A model generated the notes under the pieces. The model saw only the letters and a program-made list of their open reading frames with translations. It was not told the origin of the DNA and ran no database searches. The translations under genes and the position numbers were made by a program. Shown here one piece after another: positions 16,034 through 25,042 of a stretch of DNA of 64,000 nucleotides (position 1 is the first letter of the stretch; each line of letters begins with the position of its first letter). This DNA is from Falsiroseomonas oleicola (GTDB taxonomy: Bacteria > Pseudomonadota > Alphaproteobacteria > Acetobacterales > Acetobacteraceae): contig NZ_JAERQM010000011.1 in assembly GCF_019029495.1 (NCBI RefSeq), forward strand, positions 1 through 64,000, in the 5' to 3' direction.

Positions 16034-19000
16034 TCATTCGGCCGGGGCCGGGTGGTGCGGCGCGCGCTGGGCGTTTTCCAGCTCCGCCAGCTTCTGCGCG
16101 ATGGCGCCGATCGGCTTGGTGAAGGGCGCCAGCAGCAGATACAGCGCCGGTACGGCATAGAGCGTCAGGAAGGTGGAGAAGGTCACGCCGCCGACGATCA
16201 CCACGCCCAGCGCCTGCCGGCTTTCCGCCCCCGCCCCCGTCGCCATGGCCAGCGGCAGGGCACCGAAGGCGGTCGCGATGGAGGTCATCAGGATCGGCCG
16301 CAGCCGGGTGACGGAGGCCTCCAGCACCGCGTCATGCACCGTCAGCCCACGGTCGCGAAGCTGGTTGGCGAATTCCACCACCAGGATGCCGTTCTTCGCC
16401 ATCAGCCCGATCAGCAGCACCAGCCCGATCTGGCTGAAGATGTTCAGCGAAAGCCCGGTGAAATGCAGTGCCAGCAGACCACCCGTGACGGCCAGCGGCG
16501 TCGACATCAGGATGATGAGCGGGTGGATGAAGCTCTCGAACTGCGCCGCCAGCACCAGGAACACCACGAGCAGCGCCATGGCGAAGGTGACGTAGAGCGC
16601 GCTGGAGCTTTCCTTGAATTCCAGGCTCTGGCCGCGATAGCTGATGCGCGCCTCCGGCGGCAGCACCTCCCGCGCCACGCCTTCCATGAAGGCCAGCGCC
16701 TCGCCCAGCGTATAGCCCGGGGCGAGCGAGGCGCTGATGGTGATGGCGCGCACCCGATCCTCCCGCGCCAGGCTCTGCGGCCGGGCGCGTTCGGACAGCG
16801 TCACCACGTTCGACAGCGGCACCAGCCCACCCTGGGAGGAGCCGGCGCCGGCGATCAGGCCGAGCGCGCCGCCATTGCTGGTGCGGACGAAGATGTTCTG
16901 CAGGTCATAGGGGCTGGCGCGGTCTTCCTCCCGCGCCTGGAGCAGGATCTTGTACTCCTGCCCGCCCTGGACATAGGTCCCGACCTCCCGCGAGCCCAGC
17001 ATCGTCTCGATGGTGCGGCCCATGGACTGGATGGAGACGCCGAGCTCGGCGGCCTTGCGGCGGTCGATCTCGACGCGGATTTCGGGCTTGGTCTCGCGGT
17101 AGTTGCTGTCGAGGTTCAGCAGGCGGGGATTCTGCCGGGCACGTTCCAGGAAGGCGTTGCGCCATTCCACCAGCGTATCGTAGCTGGTGCCGCCGATGAC
17201 GAACTGCACAGGCGGCTGGAAGCCGCGCTGGCCGAGCGAGGGGGGGTTCAGGGCGAAGGCCCGCACGCCGGGAATGCCGAGCAGCCCCGGCATCATCTCC
17301 GCCGCGATCACCTGCTGCTTGCGCGACCGCTCATGCCAGGGGGCCAGGCGCATGAAGATATTGGCCTGGTTGGCCTGCGCCGGGCGCTGGAAGCCGCCGA
17401 CGGTCGCGAACAGGGAGGCGATCTCCCCATTGTCGACGAAGGGCTGAAGCACCCGCTCCACCCGCTCCACATGCTCCTGCGTATAGGTGAAGGAGGCACC
17501 CTCGGGGCCGGTGGTCGGAATGATGATGACGCCGCGATCCTCGGTCGGCGCGAATTCCTTCGGCAGGATGGCGAACAGCAGCACCGCCAGCCCGGTCAGC
17601 GCCGCGACGGCGCCCATGGTCAGCACCGGCGCGGCCAGCGCCCGGCGCAGGGTGGTCCGCAGCAGCCAGTTCATGCCGAGGAAGAAGGGCTCGGTCCAGC
17701 GCACCAGCCGGCTATCGCCCTCATGCGCGCGCAGCAGCTTGGAGCACATCATCGGCGTCAGCGTCAGCGCGATGAGGCCGGAGAACAGCACGGAGGCCGC
17801 CAGGGCGAAGCCGAATTCGGTGAACAGCCGCCCGGTATTGCCGCCCATGAAGGACAGCGGCACGAAGACCGCGATCAGCACCAGCGTGGTTGCGATGACC
17901 GCGAAGGCGATCTCCCGCGCGCCGCGGATGGAGGCGAGCAGCGGCGCCTCCCCCTCCTCGATCCGCCGGTGGATGTTCTCCAGCACCACGATGGCATCGT
18001 CGACCACCAGGCCGATCGCCAGCACCAGCCCCAGCAGGGTCAGCACATTCAGCGAGAAGCCCAGCGCCGACAGAGCGATGAAGGAGGCGATGATGGAGAC
18101 CGGGATGGCGACGGCCGGGATGATGGTGGCGCGCCAGGACCGCAGGAAGAAGAAGATCACGACGACCACGAGGATCAGCGCGATCATCAGCGCGTGCTGC
18201 ACCTCATAGATCGACTGGGCGATGAAGGTGCTCTCGTCATAGCCGATCACCACCTCGACGCCGTCCGGGATGGAGGCGCGGATGCGCTCCACCTCCGCCT
18301 TCACGCCATCGGCGACCGACAGCGTATTGGCGGTGGACTGCCGCAGGATGCCGAGGCCGACGCCCGGCCGGCCGTTGATGCGATAGCCGCCGCGCGTATC
18401 CTCCGGCGCCACCTCCACCCGCGCCACATCGCCCAGCAGCACCTGCCCGCCGCCGGAACGCGCCAGCACCACCTGGCGGAACTGGTCCGGATGGCTGATG
18501 CGGGTGTCGGTGCGCACCGTCAGCTCGCGCGCCGTGCCCTCGATGCGGCCGCCCGGCAGCTCGATATTCTCGCGGCGGATCGCATCCTCGACGTCCTGCA
18601 CGGTCAGGCCGCGCGCGGCCAGCGCCTGGCGGTCCAGCCAGATGCGCATCGACGGCTTGCGTTCGCCCAGCACCAGCACCTGGGCCACGCCCTCGACGAT
18701 GGCGAGCTGGTCGGCGAAGCGGCGGCGGGCGACCTCGGTCAGCTCCATGCCGTTGAGCTGGTCGGAGGTCAGCGCCACCCAGAGGATCGGCCGCGCATCG
18801 CCATCCACCTTCTGCACGACGGGCGTATCCGCCTGGTCCGGCAGCCGCGCCAGGGCGCGGGCCACACGGTCGCGCACATCGTTGGAGGCGGCATCGACAT
18901 CCCGGGAGAGCTGGAATTCGATGGTGACCTGGCTACGCTCGTCGCGGGAGAAGGAGGTCATCACCTTGATGCCCTCGATCCCCGCCACCGCCGCCTCGAT

Positions 19001-19198
19001 GATCTCCGTGATCTGGGTGTCCACCACCCCCGCGGAAGCGCCGAGATAGGTGGTGGTGATGGAGACCACCGGCGGGTCGATCGCGGGATATTCGCGGATC
19101 GGCAACTTCATCAGCGCGGCGAGGCCGAGCACGATCAGCATCAGGCTGATGACCATGGCGAAGACCGGTCGCTTGATCGAAACGTCCGAGAGCACCAT
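16034..19198 (-). CDS. RND efflux pump inner-membrane permease (HAE1 type)
   Basis: 1054 aa, the usual size for an AcrB/MexB-like proton antiporter. The start is MVLSDVSIKRPVFAMVISLM and TM4 holds the paired aspartates (LAIGLVVDDAIVVLENIHRR) used for proton relay. Two large periplasmic loops separate the TM bundles. It works as a trimer with the adaptor encoded at 19332-20447 and an outer-membrane channel. No TolC-type gene and no TetR-type regulator is adjacent, so the channel is probably shared or encoded elsewhere. The substrate is not predictable from sequence; the nearest described relatives export drugs or solvents. Confidence 0.93.
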   Translation of the reverse strand: MVLSDVSIKRPVFAMVISLMLIVLGLAALMKLPIREYPAIDPPVVSITTTYLGASAGVVDTQITEIIEAAVAGIEGIKVMTSFSRDERSQVTIEFQLSRDVDAASNDVRDRVARALARLPDQADTPVVQKVDGDARPILWVALTSDQLNGMELTEVARRRFADQLAIVEGVAQVLVLGERKPSMRIWLDRQALAARGLTVQDVEDAIRRENIELPGGRIEGTARELTVRTDTRISHPDQFRQVVLARSGGGQVLLGDVARVEVAPEDTRGGYRINGRPGVGLGILRQSTANTLSVADGVKAEVERIRASIPDGVEVVIGYDESTFIAQSIYEVQHALMIALILVVVVIFFFLRSWRATIIPAVAIPVSIIASFIALSALGFSLNVLTLLGLVLAIGLVVDDAIVVLENIHRRIEEGEAPLLASIRGAREIAFAVIATTLVLIAVFVPLSFMGGNTGRLFTEFGFALAASVLFSGLIALTLTPMMCSKLLRAHEGDSRLVRWTEPFFLGMNWLLRTTLRRALAAPVLTMGAVAALTGLAVLLFAILPKEFAPTEDRGVIIIPTTGPEGASFTYTQEHVERVERVLQPFVDNGEIASLFATVGGFQRPAQANQANIFMRLAPWHERSRKQQVIAAEMMPGLLGIPGVRAFALNPPSLGQRGFQPPVQFVIGGTSYDTLVEWRNAFLERARQNPRLLNLDSNYRETKPEIRVEIDRRKAAELGVSIQSMGRTIETMLGSREVGTYVQGGQEYKILLQAREEDRASPYDLQNIFVRTSNGGALGLIAGAGSSQGGLVPLSNVVTLSERARPQSLAREDRVRAITISASLAPGYTLGEALAFMEGVAREVLPPEARISYRGQSLEFKESSSALYVTFAMALLVVFLVLAAQFESFIHPLIILMSTPLAVTGGLLALHFTGLSLNIFSQIGLVLLIGLMAKNGILVVEFANQLRDRGLTVHDAVLEASVTRLRPILMTSIATAFGALPLAMATGAGAESRQALGVVIVGGVTFSTFLTLYAVPALYLLLAPFTKPIGAIAQKLAELENAQRAPHHPAPAE

Positions 19199-19331
19199 CG
19201 CACGGCTTCCCTGGGCTGTCCTGGCACGGGCCGCATCGCTGGCGTCCCGGAATGGCAGGCTGCTGAAAACGGAGGCGTTCTGTCACCGATCCGGGCGCCG
19301 ATCCGAGGATCAGGCCCGGATCAGGCGGGGA

Positions 19332-20447
19332 TCAGGACGTTGGGCGGGTCATCGTCTCGGTGATGCGCACCGGCGCGTCGTTGCGCAGGCGCTGGATGCC
19401 GCGCACCACCACCGGCTCCCCGGCCTCGACGCCCGAAAGCACCTCCACCTCGCCGCGCAGCCGCTGGCCCAGCCGGACCTCCACGCGCTTGGCACGGTTG
19501 TCGCGGATGACATAGACGAAGCTGCGGTCGCCCAGCGGGTCGATCGCCTCCTCCGGCATCAGCAGGGCATTCGTGCGGGTGGCGAGTACCAGCTCCACCG
19601 TCATGAACAGGCCGGGCTTCAGCGCCTCATCCGCATTGTCGAATTCGCTGATGACGCGGACGGTGCGGGTGGTGGTGTCGATGCGGGTGTCGATGACGGA
19701 GACGGTGCCGGTGAAGGCGCGGTCGCCGAAGGCCGCGCTGCGGGCGGTGACCGTGCTGCCGACACGCACCCGGGCCAGGAACACCTCCGGCACCGAGAAT
19801 TCCACGCGGACCTTGGCGATGTCGTCCAGCGTGGTCACCACCGTGCCCGGCTGCACCAGGGCGCCGACGCTGACCTGGCGCAGGCCGACGCGGCCGGCGA
19901 AGGGGGCGGCGATGCGCGCTTCCTCAAGCCTCGCGGCGGTCTGGCGCACCCGGCCCTCGGCCTGGCGGGCCTGGGCTTCCAGGGTTTCCAGGCGCTGCGC
20001 GGCGATCGACTGGCCCGGCTGCAACTGCCGGGCACGGGCGGCCTGGCTGCGGGCGTCGTCATACTGGGCGCGGGCCTGGTCCAGCTCCGCGCGCAGCGCC
20101 GCCGCCTCCAGGTCCACGAGCTGGTCGCCGGCGGCGACGCGCTGGCCTTCCTCGAAGCGGATATTGGTGACGATGCCGCCGACCTTGGCGGTGATGGTCA
20201 CCGCGTTGCGCGCCCGGACGGTGCCGACCGATTCGGTGCGGTCCACCACCTGCCCGGTCCGAACCGGTGCGACCGCGACGCCGACCGGACCACCCGGGCC
20301 GCCGCGCTGCTGTGCCGTCGGCGCGGCCGCTTCCAGCCCGACCAGGGCCAGCGGCCGAGGCAGGCCGAATTGCTCGCCGTAGATGTGCCACGCCGCTCCG
20401 GCCCCGACGATCAGGGCCATCACGGCGAGCTGGGAGGATGTGCGCAT
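19332..20447 (-). CDS. RND efflux periplasmic adaptor (membrane fusion protein)
   Basis: 371 aa HlyD/AcrA-type adaptor that links the RND permease to an outer-membrane channel. It begins MRTSSQLAVMALIVGAG with an N-terminal membrane anchor. The order is barrel strand (RTGQVVDRTESVGTVRARN), lipoyl half-motif (GGIVTNIRFEEGQRVAAGD), a hairpin coiled coil (about 120-190), second lipoyl half (IAAPFAGRVGLRQVSVG) and C-terminal barrel. ATG 20447 is chosen because longer in-frame starts only add a basic extension. It is 133 bp upstream of the permease on the same strand, so they form an operon. Confidence 0.9.
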   Translation of the reverse strand: MRTSSQLAVMALIVGAGAAWHIYGEQFGLPRPLALVGLEAAAPTAQQRGGPGGPVGVAVAPVRTGQVVDRTESVGTVRARNAVTITAKVGGIVTNIRFEEGQRVAAGDQLVDLEAAALRAELDQARAQYDDARSQAARARQLQPGQSIAAQRLETLEAQARQAEGRVRQTAARLEEARIAAPFAGRVGLRQVSVGALVQPGTVVTTLDDIAKVRVEFSVPEVFLARVRVGSTVTARSAAFGDRAFTGTVSVIDTRIDTTTRTVRVISEFDNADEALKPGLFMTVELVLATRTNALLMPEEAIDPLGDRSFVYVIRDNRAKRVEVRLGQRLRGEVEVLSGVEAGEPVVVRGIQRLRNDAPVRITETMTRPTS

Positions 20448-20603
20448 GCGACCCCGATTCTCGCCAGGCTTGCTTCTCCCCCGGCGCCATCCGCCGGGAA
20501 AGACTCCGTTACCCTTCGTCACCGACAGCGAGATCACGGCGACGGGATGGCCCGCTCGCCAGATGACCCACGATCCGGAATTTTACAAGCTGTCGTCGAC
20601 GAA

Positions 20604-20622
20604 TGCATGCCCCTGGCATGCA
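20604..20622. promoter_or_regulatory. Inverted repeat in the efflux/SIAM divergent gap
   Basis: TGCATGCC-CCT-GGCATGCA is a perfect 8-bp inverted repeat with a 3-bp centre, in the 257-bp gap between the divergent adaptor gene and the Lrp-like gene. A further ATGTCATGCC copy follows at once. It could be an operator for either gene. No regulator gene is adjacent. Confidence 0.35.
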
Positions 20623-20704
20623 AATGTCATGCCTTCCGCCGCACCCCTTCCCGAGAGGCCCGCGCCGCGCCAATCTCCCGCCCTCAGGGGCAGGAGTGAA
20701 GCCG

Positions 20705-20959
20705 ATGCGTGCCATCTTCGTCATGGTGAAATGCGAGATGGGCCAGGCCTATCGCGTGGCGCGGGAAATGGCGGATGGCATTCCGGAATTGTCGGAAATG
20801 CACTCCACCAGCGGGCAGTACGACCTGCTGGGGAAATTCTACCTGGAACCGGACCAGGATATCGGCCTGTTCGTGGTGGAGCGGGTGCAGAGCGTGCCGG
20901 GGGTGAAGGACACCTACACCCTTCAGACCTTCAACGCCTTTTCCAGCGGCAAGGGCTGA
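20705..20959 (+). CDS. Stand-alone Lrp/AsnC ligand-binding (RAM) domain protein
   Basis: 84 aa. The whole protein is a RAM/Lrp-AsnC effector domain (MRAIFVMVKCEMGQAYRVA ... ELSEMHSTSGQYDLLGKF ... VPGVKDTYTLQTFNAF) with no helix-turn-helix. Such SIAM proteins form decamer-like rings and may bind amino acids or other small ligands, modulating full-length regulators; the role is inferred from the family. ATG 20705 has an AGGAG ribosome site about 9 bp upstream; a GTG at 20696 is less likely. It is divergent from the efflux adaptor. Confidence 0.85.
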   Translation: MRAIFVMVKCEMGQAYRVAREMADGIPELSEMHSTSGQYDLLGKFYLEPDQDIGLFVVERVQSVPGVKDTYTLQTFNAFSSGKG

Positions 20960-21083
20960 ACCGGGGGGCAAGGGGGCGCGGGACTCGAAACCATTCGAAA
21001 CATCCGCCCCACCCGCGACACAAAGTGGCCCTTCGCCCGCCGTGGAAGATGACCATATTGCAAGGCGTCGGAGGAATCACACC

Positions 21084-21344
21084 ATGCGCGTACTTCCTGC
21101 CCTTGCCCTCGCTTCCGCCCTGATGGTCGGCGCCTGCCAGAATCCGGACGGGTCGGTGAACGTCCCCGCCTCCATCGCCCTCGGCGCGGGCGCGGCGCTG
21201 GGCGTTGCAGCCATCGCCTCGGCGAACAACAACAACAACCATGGCCATTACGGCCATCGCGGCGGCTATTACGGCCGCCCCTCCTATGGCTATTCGCGGC
21301 CCTATTACGGCGGCGGCTACAATCGCGGCTACCGCCGCTGGTGA
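21084..21344 (+). CDS. Small Gly/Tyr-rich lipoprotein
   Basis: 86 aa. The lipobox LMVGAC follows a short hydrophobic signal (MRVLPALALASA), so the protein is probably lipid-anchored at the new N-terminal cysteine (C18). After a hydrophobic glycine/alanine stretch (ASIALGAGAALGVAAI) the C-terminal third is low complexity: NNNNNHGHYGHRGGYYG followed by Tyr-Gly-Arg repeats. No enzymatic motif is visible. The GGAGG ribosome site lies about 9 bp upstream of ATG. The function is unknown; histidine and tyrosine content could suit metal or surface interaction, but that is speculation. Confidence 0.75.
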   Translation: MRVLPALALASALMVGACQNPDGSVNVPASIALGAGAALGVAAIASANNNNNHGHYGHRGGYYGRPSYGYSRPYYGGGYNRGYRRW

Positions 21345-21377
21345 AAGGGCCTGGGGCGCCTCAGCCCCAGCTTGGGA

Positions 21378-22901
21378 TCAGCCCCAGGTGCGGAAATGCG
21401 GCATGCCGGAAATCGGCGGCGCCGCCTTCAGCGCCGCGATGTCCGGCACCGGGCGCATCAGGCTGGCATCGCCCGCCACGGCGGCCTCGATGGCGGCAGC
21501 CACCGCCATCACCTTGGCGTCGCCACCGCGCGGACCCACGATCTGCAGGCCGAAGGGCATGCCGGCCTCATCCACGCCCAGCGGCAGGCTGATGGCGGGA
21601 TGGCCCACCAGCGTCACCGCATAGGCCAGCGACAGCCAGTGGAAATAGGTGCGGGTCGGCTGGCCGTCGATCTCGGCCGGATACAGCTCCGTCCAGGGAC
21701 GCGGGCTGATGGTGATGGCCGGGCTGATGATGACGTCGTGGTCCTGGAAGAACTGCTGCCAGATCCGGTAGATGCGGGTCTGCTCGCTGGCGGCGCGGGC
21801 ATAGTCGGCCAGGCTGTAGCGCAACCCCTCCTCCACATTGGCGATGACATTGGGGCCGACATCCTGCGGCCGGGTCCGCACCTTCTCGGCATGGCTGGCG
21901 ATGAAGCTGGCGGCGCGCAGGATCTCGAAGGCCTCGTCGGTGCCACGGCAATCGGGGGTGGCTTCCTCCACCCGGCCAAATAGCGGGCTCAGCGCGGCGA
22001 CGCGGCTGGCGAAGACGCGGCGGATATGCTGCTCGGTGGGCGCGAAGCCGAAATCGGGCGTCGCGGCGACGCGCAGGCTGCCGAGGTCGACGCCCATCGG
22101 CGGATACAGGTCGCGGTCGCCGCCGCGCACCCGGCGGCCCGGCAGGGTATAGGCCAGCGGGTCCAGCGCATCGTCATCCGCCATGGCCGAGAGCAGCAGC
22201 GCCGCATCGGTGGCCGTCCGCGCCATCGGGCCGAGCACCGGCAGCGCCGACCAGCCATGGCCGCGCCGTTCCGCCGGAACCAGGCCGGGCGAGGGCCGAT
22301 AGCCGACGATGCCGTTGAAGGCGGCCGGATTGCGGAGCGAGCCGCCGGTGTCGCTGCCCGAGCAGATCGGGAACATGCCGCAGGCCAGCGCGACCGCGGA
22401 GCCACCGGAGGAGCCGGCCGCGGAGCGCGTCGGGTCGAAGGCATTGCCCGTGGCGCCATAGACGATGTTGCGCGTATTGGCGCCCGCGCCGAATTCGGGC
22501 GTGTTGGTCTTGGCCGTGACGATGGCACCCGCCGCGCGGATGTTCGTCACCATCGCCTCATCCCGCGTCGGGATATGGTCCTTGAAGATCGGGCTGCCCC
22601 AGGTGGTGCGCAGGCCCTTGGTCTCCTCCAGGTCCTTGATGCCGATCGGCAGGCCATGCAGCGGGCCCAGCTTCTGGCCGGACATGACGGCCGCCTCGGC
22701 CTCCTTGGCGGCGGCGCGGGCGCGGTCCTCATCGAGCGCCACGACCGCATTCACCGCATGATTCACCGCCGCGATCCGGCCGAGGCAGCTTTCCAGCAGT
22801 TCCACCGGCGAGAGCTTGCGGATACCGATCAGGCGGCGGGCTTCGACGGCAGTGAAGTCGCAGGGTTCGGTCAAGATCAAAAAACTCCCGATTCGCCGCA
22901 C
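21378..22901 (-). CDS. Amidase (amidase signature family)
   Basis: 507 aa. The Ser-cisSer-Lys catalytic set is visible: Lys in GLPIGIKDLEETKGL, the cis-serine region AAGSSGGSAVALACGMF, and the nucleophile region GSDTGGSLRNPAAFNGIVG. Such enzymes hydrolyse a carboxylic amide to acid and ammonia. Substrate specificity is not evident; relatives include 6-aminohexanoate cyclic dimer and aryl-acylamide hydrolases. The N-terminal start is uncertain: GTG 22901 gives the longest form, but a TTG a few codons later (ILTEPCDFTAVEARR) follows a GGGAG site and fits the family better. The upstream sequence is unusually AT-rich. Confidence 0.88.
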   Translation of the reverse strand: MRRIGSFLILTEPCDFTAVEARRLIGIRKLSPVELLESCLGRIAAVNHAVNAVVALDEDRARAAAKEAEAAVMSGQKLGPLHGLPIGIKDLEETKGLRTTWGSPIFKDHIPTRDEAMVTNIRAAGAIVTAKTNTPEFGAGANTRNIVYGATGNAFDPTRSAAGSSGGSAVALACGMFPICSGSDTGGSLRNPAAFNGIVGYRPSPGLVPAERRGHGWSALPVLGPMARTATDAALLLSAMADDDALDPLAYTLPGRRVRGGDRDLYPPMGVDLGSLRVAATPDFGFAPTEQHIRRVFASRVAALSPLFGRVEEATPDCRGTDEAFEILRAASFIASHAEKVRTRPQDVGPNVIANVEEGLRYSLADYARAASEQTRIYRIWQQFFQDHDVIISPAITISPRPWTELYPAEIDGQPTRTYFHWLSLAYAVTLVGHPAISLPLGVDEAGMPFGLQIVGPRGGDAKVMAVAAAIEAAVAGDASLMRPVPDIAALKAAPPISGMPHFRTWG

Positions 22902-23105
22902 TCACCGCTTACCAAATCGATTAAGCAATGAATGGCAGACATCAAATTTCCGTGTAGACCACTAAGTATCTGTATGCCCTGTGCTTTCAAGTATCTTCTT
23001 GACGGCTCAATGGCCACCGCTCTCGTTTGCCATTGATTATTGCATCGAGTTTTTGCACGCGGTCACAGAGTATCTGGACGACCACCCAAGCGAAAGGTGG
23101 TCCCG
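22902..23105. other. AT-rich intergenic segment of atypical composition
   Basis: About 200 bp with roughly balanced GC, well below its surroundings, between the amidase and a small hypothetical ORF. It contains ATCGATTAAG, several short AT tracts and no tRNA, terminator or repeat that I can recognise. It probably holds the promoters of both flanking genes. Together with 23106-23351 it looks like transferred sequence or the scar of an excised element. Confidence 0.45.
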
Positions 23106-23351
23106 ATGAGTGCCCCGAATCCCAAGCACAACCGCAAATCCAGCAAGCCAGTCCTCAAGGCGGTGACTAAGCCCGACGTCTGGGCAAAGGCCCGGAGCGT
23201 GATAGCGCTGGTGCGCGAACTCCTCCTCCTGGCAACGCTCATCTTGTCGCTGTTGTCCGGACGCACTTCACGTCCGGACTCTGAGTCCCAACAGGCCAAC
23301 CTACTTCGCGAAACCTGTAACCAGCAGGAATGTGGCGTTGAACTTGAGTGA
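23106..23351 (+). CDS. Small single-pass membrane protein, unknown function
   Basis: 81 aa. A basic N-terminus (MSAPNPKHNRKSSKP) precedes one hydrophobic helix (about residues 34-50, LVRELLLLATLILSLLSG). A short polar tail with two cysteines (LRETCNQQECGVELE) follows. An AAAGGTGG ribosome site sits about 6 bp upstream of ATG. The codon usage is less GC-biased than that of its neighbours and I recognise no family. The ORF ends 1 bp before the stop of the convergent gamma-glutamyltransferase gene. It may be a recent acquisition or not a real gene. Confidence 0.5.
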   Translation: MSAPNPKHNRKSSKPVLKAVTKPDVWAKARSVIALVRELLLLATLILSLLSGRTSRPDSESQQANLLRETCNQQECGVELE

Positions 23352-23352
23352 C

Positions 23353-24960
23353 TCAGTAGCCCATCGCGCAGCCATCCTTGCGCGGGTCGGAGCCACCGAC
23401 CAGACAGCCGCGGGCGCGGTCGATCAGGATGGCCTGGCCGCCGCCATGCGGCTTGTCGATCAGCGCCACCTCATGGCCCAGGCGGTTCAGCCGGTCGATG
23501 ACGCTGGCCGGGATGCCGCGCTCCACCTGCACCTTGCCCTGGTAGGGGAAGAGGCGCGGCGCATCGAGGCTTTCCTGCACGTCCAGGCCGTATTCGAAAT
23601 GGTTGGCCAGGAACATGGACTGGCCCATCGGCTGGTAGTGCCCGCCCATCACGCCATAGGGCATGATCGCCTCGCCATTCTTCATCACCATGCCGGGGAT
23701 GATGGTGTGCATCGGGCGCTTGTCCGGCGCGATGCAGTTCGGGTGACCTTCCTGGAGGCGGAAGCCGAAGCCGCGGTTCTGCAGCATGACGCCGGCCTTC
23801 TCGGCGAAGATTCCGGACCCGAAACCCTCAAACAGCGAGTTGATGAAGGAGCAGGCATTGCCGTCGCGGTCGACCACCGAGAGGTAGACCGTGTCCTTGT
23901 GCTTCTGCCAGTCGGCATGGCCGGCCTCCGGCAGTTCCGCCATCGCCTTCTCGTCGCGGATCAGCTTGGCCAGGTCGGTGATGTAGTTTTCGGACAGCAG
24001 CTTCGCCAAAGGCACCTCGACCTGGGACGGATCGGCCAGGAAGGCGTCGCGGTCGCGATAGGCGAGGCGCGCGGCCTCGATATGGCGGTGGAAGCGCTCG
24101 ACGCTGAGCGGGCCCTGCTCGACGGTACCGAGCTTCTCGATCATGCCGAGGATCATCAGCACCAGCAGGCCGCTGCCGTTCGGCGGGCACTGGAACACCT
24201 CCATGCCGCGCCAGGCCCGGCTGATCGGGTCGACGAATTCGGCGACGGTGGCGCCGCGGGCGAAATCCGCCTCGGTATGGGTGCCACCGGCGGCGCGGAG
24301 GGTCGCGACCATGTCGGCCGCGATGGCGCCCTCATAGAAGGCCTTGGCGCCATGCTTGCCGATGGCGCGCATGGTGGCGCCGAGCATCGGGTTGGTGAAC
24401 TTGTCGCCCAGCTTCGGCGCCGCGCCGTCCTTCAGGAAGTATCTGGCCGCGCCGGGGTGCTTCGCCAGCTTGCCGACCGAGGACTCCCAATCCACGGAGA
24501 CGCGGCCGGACAGGAAAAAGCCTTCCTCGGCGTAGCGGATGGCCGGCGCCAGGATTTCCTCCAGGCTCTTGCGGCCATGCGCCTTGTTCAGCGTCTCCCA
24601 GGCCGAGATCGCGCCGGGCACGGTCACCGAATGGGCGGAGGTCGGCACCATCGCCGTCAGCCCCGCCGCCCGCAGCGCCTCCGGCGTCGCACCCATCGGC
24701 GCGCGGCCGGAGCCGTTCAGCGCGATGACCTTGCCGGTGCCGGCCGGGGCATACAGACAGAAACAGTCGCCGCCGATGCCGGTCGATTGCGGCTCCACCA
24801 CGCCGAGCACGGCGCAGGCGGCGATCGCCGCATCCAGCGCATTGCCGCCCGACCGCAGGATATCCAGCGCGGCGAGCGTCGCCTGCGGCATGGAGGTGGC
24901 GGCCATGCCATTGGCGGCATAGACGGCGCTGCGGCCGGGGGCGTGGAAATCGCGCTTCAT
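23353..24960 (-). CDS. Gamma-glutamyltransferase family protein (cytoplasmic type)
   Basis: 535 aa Ntn-hydrolase proenzyme. T357, in KHKDTVYLSVVDRDGNACSF, matches the autocatalytic Thr of the small subunit. The N-terminal SMPQATLAALDILRSGGNAL and GGDCFCLYA blocks and the small-subunit MGGHYQPMGQS segment are family-typical. It lacks a signal peptide and is shorter than the copy at 12378-14165, so it may act on an intracellular gamma-glutamyl or acyl substrate. The next gene upstream on the same strand is an SDR oxidoreductase 82 bp away, possibly co-transcribed. The specific reaction is not evident. Confidence 0.87.
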   Translation of the reverse strand: MKRDFHAPGRSAVYAANGMAATSMPQATLAALDILRSGGNALDAAIAACAVLGVVEPQSTGIGGDCFCLYAPAGTGKVIALNGSGRAPMGATPEALRAAGLTAMVPTSAHSVTVPGAISAWETLNKAHGRKSLEEILAPAIRYAEEGFFLSGRVSVDWESSVGKLAKHPGAARYFLKDGAAPKLGDKFTNPMLGATMRAIGKHGAKAFYEGAIAADMVATLRAAGGTHTEADFARGATVAEFVDPISRAWRGMEVFQCPPNGSGLLVLMILGMIEKLGTVEQGPLSVERFHRHIEAARLAYRDRDAFLADPSQVEVPLAKLLSENYITDLAKLIRDEKAMAELPEAGHADWQKHKDTVYLSVVDRDGNACSFINSLFEGFGSGIFAEKAGVMLQNRGFGFRLQEGHPNCIAPDKRPMHTIIPGMVMKNGEAIMPYGVMGGHYQPMGQSMFLANHFEYGLDVQESLDAPRLFPYQGKVQVERGIPASVIDRLNRLGHEVALIDKPHGGGQAILIDRARGCLVGGSDPRKDGCAMGY

Positions 24961-25042
24961 GCTGGGTGACCTGTGCGAATTGTTGACAGTGTTTTGACGC
25001 CGGAGCGGCCGCCCGGCAAGACAGAGGGGGGCAAGCCAGGCC

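Noticed and set aside
19199-19331. Short GATCCGGG/GATCAGG direct repeats between the efflux genes.
   Set aside because: The copies are short and irregular, and such GC-rich repeats are expected by chance in this genome.
14063-19363. An uninterrupted plus-strand frame of about 1766 codons.
   Set aside because: It is antisense to the ThDP enzyme and the RND permease, has very high His/Arg/Gln content and no domain. It arises from GC-rich codon bias.
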